DNA of 64,000 bases from Viscum album (taxonomy: Eukaryota > Streptophyta > Magnoliopsida > Santalales > Viscaceae): NCBI GenBank assembly GCA_963277665.1, contig OY728143.1:229019591-229083590 (forward strand). Direction: 5' to 3'. The notes beneath the pieces are model-generated. The model was given only the letters and a program-made list of their open reading frames with translations. It was not told where the DNA came from and searched no databases. Every line of letters begins with the position of its first letter. Positions within the stretch are counted from its first letter, which is position 1. Positions 60,501 through 64,000 of this stretch are shown in pieces. The position numbers and the translations under genes were made by a program.

Positions 60501-61817
60501 GTTTCAACAATTTTAAAAGTACCACATTAGACATAAACAAGGAAATTATATCTTTTCTATGGGTAATAAATATTGGTATAAGATAATTAACAAGTTCACA
60601 TTAGATCATTATGGGCACATATCATAAAAAAATAAAAAGTTTATTGTCCTTAGAGATAGATTTAGGACCCCATATGTAATTCTATTATGATTATTCAAAA
60701 TTAATATTTTTTAATGATTTAATCAAAAATTGAAAGAATCAAAAATTTGGAGAAAAACATGAAAATATGCATAAATGGACATAACTGATATAAATCTATG
60801 AAAAATATATTAGAACCGAAAAAATTATACTCATTGATAGCTGCCCATTTCTGTTGCTACTCCCTACAATGACTGGAAAGGGGAAAATATAATAAATAAT
60901 CATTATCTTTCAATAAGGATGGAGGAATGAGAGAGGGAAGAAAATTATGTCATACCTGTAGATATTTATAAAGAAATTTCATATAACCCTTTTATAATTA
61001 ATTTAACATTTTAATTAGGTATTTATGAATAAATAGATATAATATTTATAAAATTGAATATTTATACAACATTTTTTCCATAACGCTTACCCACATAATC
61101 ATGTTTCCCTAATATGTTAAACCATAATGTCTAGAAACGATTATGTATCACACATAGAAAACCCATATGTATGATAGATTGAGAATTGTGTATGATAGGG
61201 TAACCCAAAACCCATATGTATTAACCATTATGAATCATTGAGAAATTTTTAAACCCTTATAAAACTAGGTTACCAAATCATATCACTCAGTGACTTTGTA
61301 AAATTTTCAAATTTCACTTTATTATGGGAACATTTATGTATCCAGGGAACCCTTTCATGTCTCGTGGTGGATTTGATACATTTTTCATTTTTCAATTCCC
61401 ATTGATAACCCTTATGGATCTAGGGTAACATTTTGTTTCATACTTAATCATTTTCATAGCAATCTGTAGTAACCCCTAATGACAACATATTTCATCCAAA
61501 ATTCTTTTACACATCCAAGAATCCTATAAAAAACTTCTAAATTACTTTTTTGAATAAATTCACAAAAAATTCATCCACTGAGCTTGGAAATCATCTAATA
61601 CTCAATCCATAGTCTACACTAACTCACTCTAGACCTTGATAAGTTCCAAATATTCCATGTGGATGTATGATCTAACCTAAATTTCAACTCCCATATACCA
61701 AATAATTATATAAAATTTCAAATAAACAAAAATACATTCATATCGATAAAAATTAAAATAGTTTCATACAATAACATGTTTAATGGTGTGAAATCATCCC
61801 CACAATAGAGTGTCGCA
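57501..61817 (-). other. AT-rich stretch, probably LTR of fossil F
   Basis: It ends on the right at GAGTGTCGCATCCCC, where on the - strand GCTTGGGGA (a decayed polypurine tract) is followed by TGCGACACTC, a plausible LTR start beside a chromodomain relic. TATAAATA on the - strand (60970-60963) lies near a purine-rich stretch, as in the other LTRs. The + frame 57620-57916 (98 codons, hydrophobic) shows no known domain and is probably chance in AT-rich DNA. The left limit is arbitrary. Confidence 0.35.
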
Positions 61818-61849
61818 TCCCCAAGCATCATTCTTGAATGTCACTAGGC

Positions 61850-63130
61850 CGCATCGGTGAACATCTATTTACATTATTCAAAAATTTCAAACTCCCACAT
61901 CGATGTATCATCTTCAATACACCCATCCTACCACTATACTCATAACATAATAGAATATTATGTTGAATAGTCTTGTCAGTCTGGAATAAAATATTAATTA
62001 GAAAATTCTCAAATAATATATCAGTCTATGGCATAATATAAACACTATTGATCGCATATAAAATTCTCAGATGATACCACTTATTTTATGATATATGAAA
62101 CACAACATTCACTTCATGGAAACATTATGGATTTTTTAATGGTTATGCCACTATAAAAATACACATTATGATCTCATTGGATCCCATCTAACATGTAACT
62201 AATTTTACATGCCTCCAAATATGAAGGCGTCCCAATTTATGTGACACATTGAATAATACATGGTCATCCACCTTGAATTTATGTGGATGAAATCATTGGA
62301 TATAAAATGAATTTTTATTATTTAAGTAGGTATTATCCACTTTTTTATCAATAAAATATTTAGTTATGTTTCCTGTAGAAGACATAGTAAAAGAATTTTT
62401 ACACATTTCCCTCTTACTAACATAAGGTAAATCAGTATAAGTAATTCTATAGTACCTTATGAAGTAAAATTATAATTTAATAATGATAAATATTGATATA
62501 AGAAAAATAAACAACAGCTAAATGGATCTCCCATGAACCTGTGATATCTAGGAAACATTCCTATAATATTTCCTCTAATATCCAAATTACAATTTTAGAC
62601 TGCATATTTATTTGAGGATGATAAATACTTCTCAATGATACCTATGTGTCATGATTCTTCAATAACCCTAAAAAATTTAAATATAAAATAGTCATTCGTA
62701 TATAAGAAGATACTCCTTGGCACCCCAATCACATGTACAAACATTTTTATGTAATGTTTTTCTATCCCATCAGTACATATGGTCTTTGAAATCAAAAACA
62801 TGTGGTAAATTATAGTTATTAGTCCATGAAAACCCAATCCACATCACCTTCACTAGGATTCCATTTCTTCCTAATCCCAAAATCTATTGTCAGGTTATCA
62901 CATTTAAACTTTGCAATGAGTAATGAATATATAAAACACATGTGATGGTTTTGGTTGGATTTACAATTTTAATAAGTAGTGCACAATATGTTAAAACATA
63001 TTATGCCCCTATTTATCCCAGTAAACCAATATTTTCTATGAATATCCTGGTACATATTTGTGAAACCTGGGAGAACAAACCATCTCAATGAACATAATTC
63101 CATCATGTTATCCTCATTCAAGTTTCTAGA
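61850..63130 (-). pseudogene. pol: Element F pol fossil: integrase with chromodomain relic
   Basis: Read on the - strand through stops and frame changes, gypsy integrase landmarks occur in order. Near 63070 is PGFTNMYQDIHRKYW (zinc finger; compare HPGSTKMY in element A). Near 62890 is KCDNLTIDFG (first Asp region). The frame 62837-62649 has GVPRSIF and FRVIEES, matching GVPLSIVSDRD and the following helix. Near 62610 is YHPQINMQS (Glu region). Near 62560 is GSWEIHL. Near 62270 is FKVDDHVLFNVS. Near 61900 is a decayed TWE motif (TSMWEFE). All catalytic acidic residues after the first appear lost. It is a distinct, old element. Confidence 0.72.
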
Positions 63131-64000
63131 GATTATAATATGACATCATACATGATGGATCTTCTATAAATTAAGATAAAACTATAGTAGAGGATAATGA
63201 TCACATATATTTTCCTTTATCATAAAATATTATGAATCTAATGGTAAACCCCATATCACCCTCTTATGTTCTATGGAGGTAATAATCAAAGATGTGAGGA
63301 ATGATAGACCCCAATACACCTGAACATCGAGATAAAACATAGTAAAAAGGTCCATCACACCACTCATTCCATTACTGTTTGAGTACTTATGATTGATTCA
63401 AGGGGTTAGCCATTCTAGGAGAAATATTCTCCCTCCAAATAAATAAAATTGTGGGTTCTCAACCAAATTTATCTATTAAAGGATAATTAAATGCTATGAA
63501 AAAATATATTGCATGATGATATAATCAAAATATACCTAAAAAACACTATCACAAATCATTATAGAATGCAATATAACTAAATATTCATTATAAAAAGTTT
63601 GGTAGGTTTTCTCGAGCGACCATTATTTCCATGAGTCATAAGTGTTTAAATTTTAAAATTTCAATATAAATGTAGAAAAACTAAATATTCACATATAGTT
63701 AACCAATGTTAAATTCATACCAAGATTAGGTACAATTAATATTATCATATTATTCATCCCCAATTTTTGATCCTGAAGTTATCTCCCATAAACATATTAT
63801 AAGAATAAATTCCCCCTCATTTTTACCATTTTATCCAACATTGATTCCAATTAATAGAATTGTTGAATAAACATCCAATAGATATAGATTCATCCCATGA
63901 AAAGTTTGATGAAAAAAATTATAATCTACTCCCAAGAAACCATAACATTAAACATCTTGGGGGGTTTCTCATATACCGTAAATTGATATCATGTTCCCTT
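63131..64000 (-). other. Probable upstream pol remnant of F, unreadable
   Basis: By position it should encode the linker and RNase H of F on the - strand. I can see no convincing motif; the sequence is AT-rich with many stops. It continues past the window edge. Confidence 0.3.

Overview
This window is intergenic plant DNA built almost entirely from nested, mostly broken Ty3/gypsy LTR retrotransposons. I see no intact host gene, rRNA, CRISPR array or bacterial feature. A plant host is indicated by several things: chromodomain-bearing gypsy integrases (chromoviruses, probably Tekay/Del-like), primer-binding sites for initiator-Met tRNA, LTRs of 3.6-4.3 kb, plant-type TATA boxes, and AT-rich decay by C-to-T change. 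I cannot name the species.

Layout. Element A (1-9017, + strand) is a nearly complete chromovirus: the end of its 5' LTR, a primer-binding site, gag, a pol reading frame with many stops, a polypurine tract and a 4,022-bp 3' LTR. A short, less AT-rich stretch (9018 to about 9835) is unassigned. Element C (about 9836-30775, - strand) is older, with two very diverged LTRs. Element B (15763-26423, - strand) sits inside C. B has its own LTRs of 3.8-4.0 kb, carrying short tandem repeats and a CpG-rich block, and a deleted gag-pol. C is itself inserted into the pol of a still older - strand fossil, E, whose zinc-knuckle, protease and reverse-transcriptase remnants lie at 32.8-34.6 kb and whose LTR appears to start near 35.57 kb. 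That E LTR was then hit twice. One hit is a solo LTR of the A family (36114-40176, - strand) with a perfect 5-bp target duplication. The other is a tandem array, D (40464-54617, - strand), with the structure LTR-internal-LTR-internal-LTR. Beyond D lie old LTR-like sequence and, at 61.8-63.1 kb, a third gypsy fossil (F) with recognisable integrase and chromodomain remnants.

How the parts relate. A, C, D and E share the terminal layout TGTAA...TA, a primer site directly after the LTR, and the same polypurine-tract context. They are therefore relatives that could have been mobilised by one set of A-like proteins. D has 1,666-bp internal regions with no gag or pol, so it is a non-autonomous derivative of the LARD kind. 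C has an A-like LTR around a D-like internal region, which suggests template switching between families. The most unusual material is in D: the three-LTR tandem, an 89-codon reading frame in each LTR upstream of the promoter, about six GC-cored repeats of nucleosome-like spacing (about 200 bp) in each leader, and a second small frame beside the primer site.

Element boundaries, reading frames and terminal motifs were read directly. Family membership of the AT-rich fossils is inferred from motif alignment by eye.
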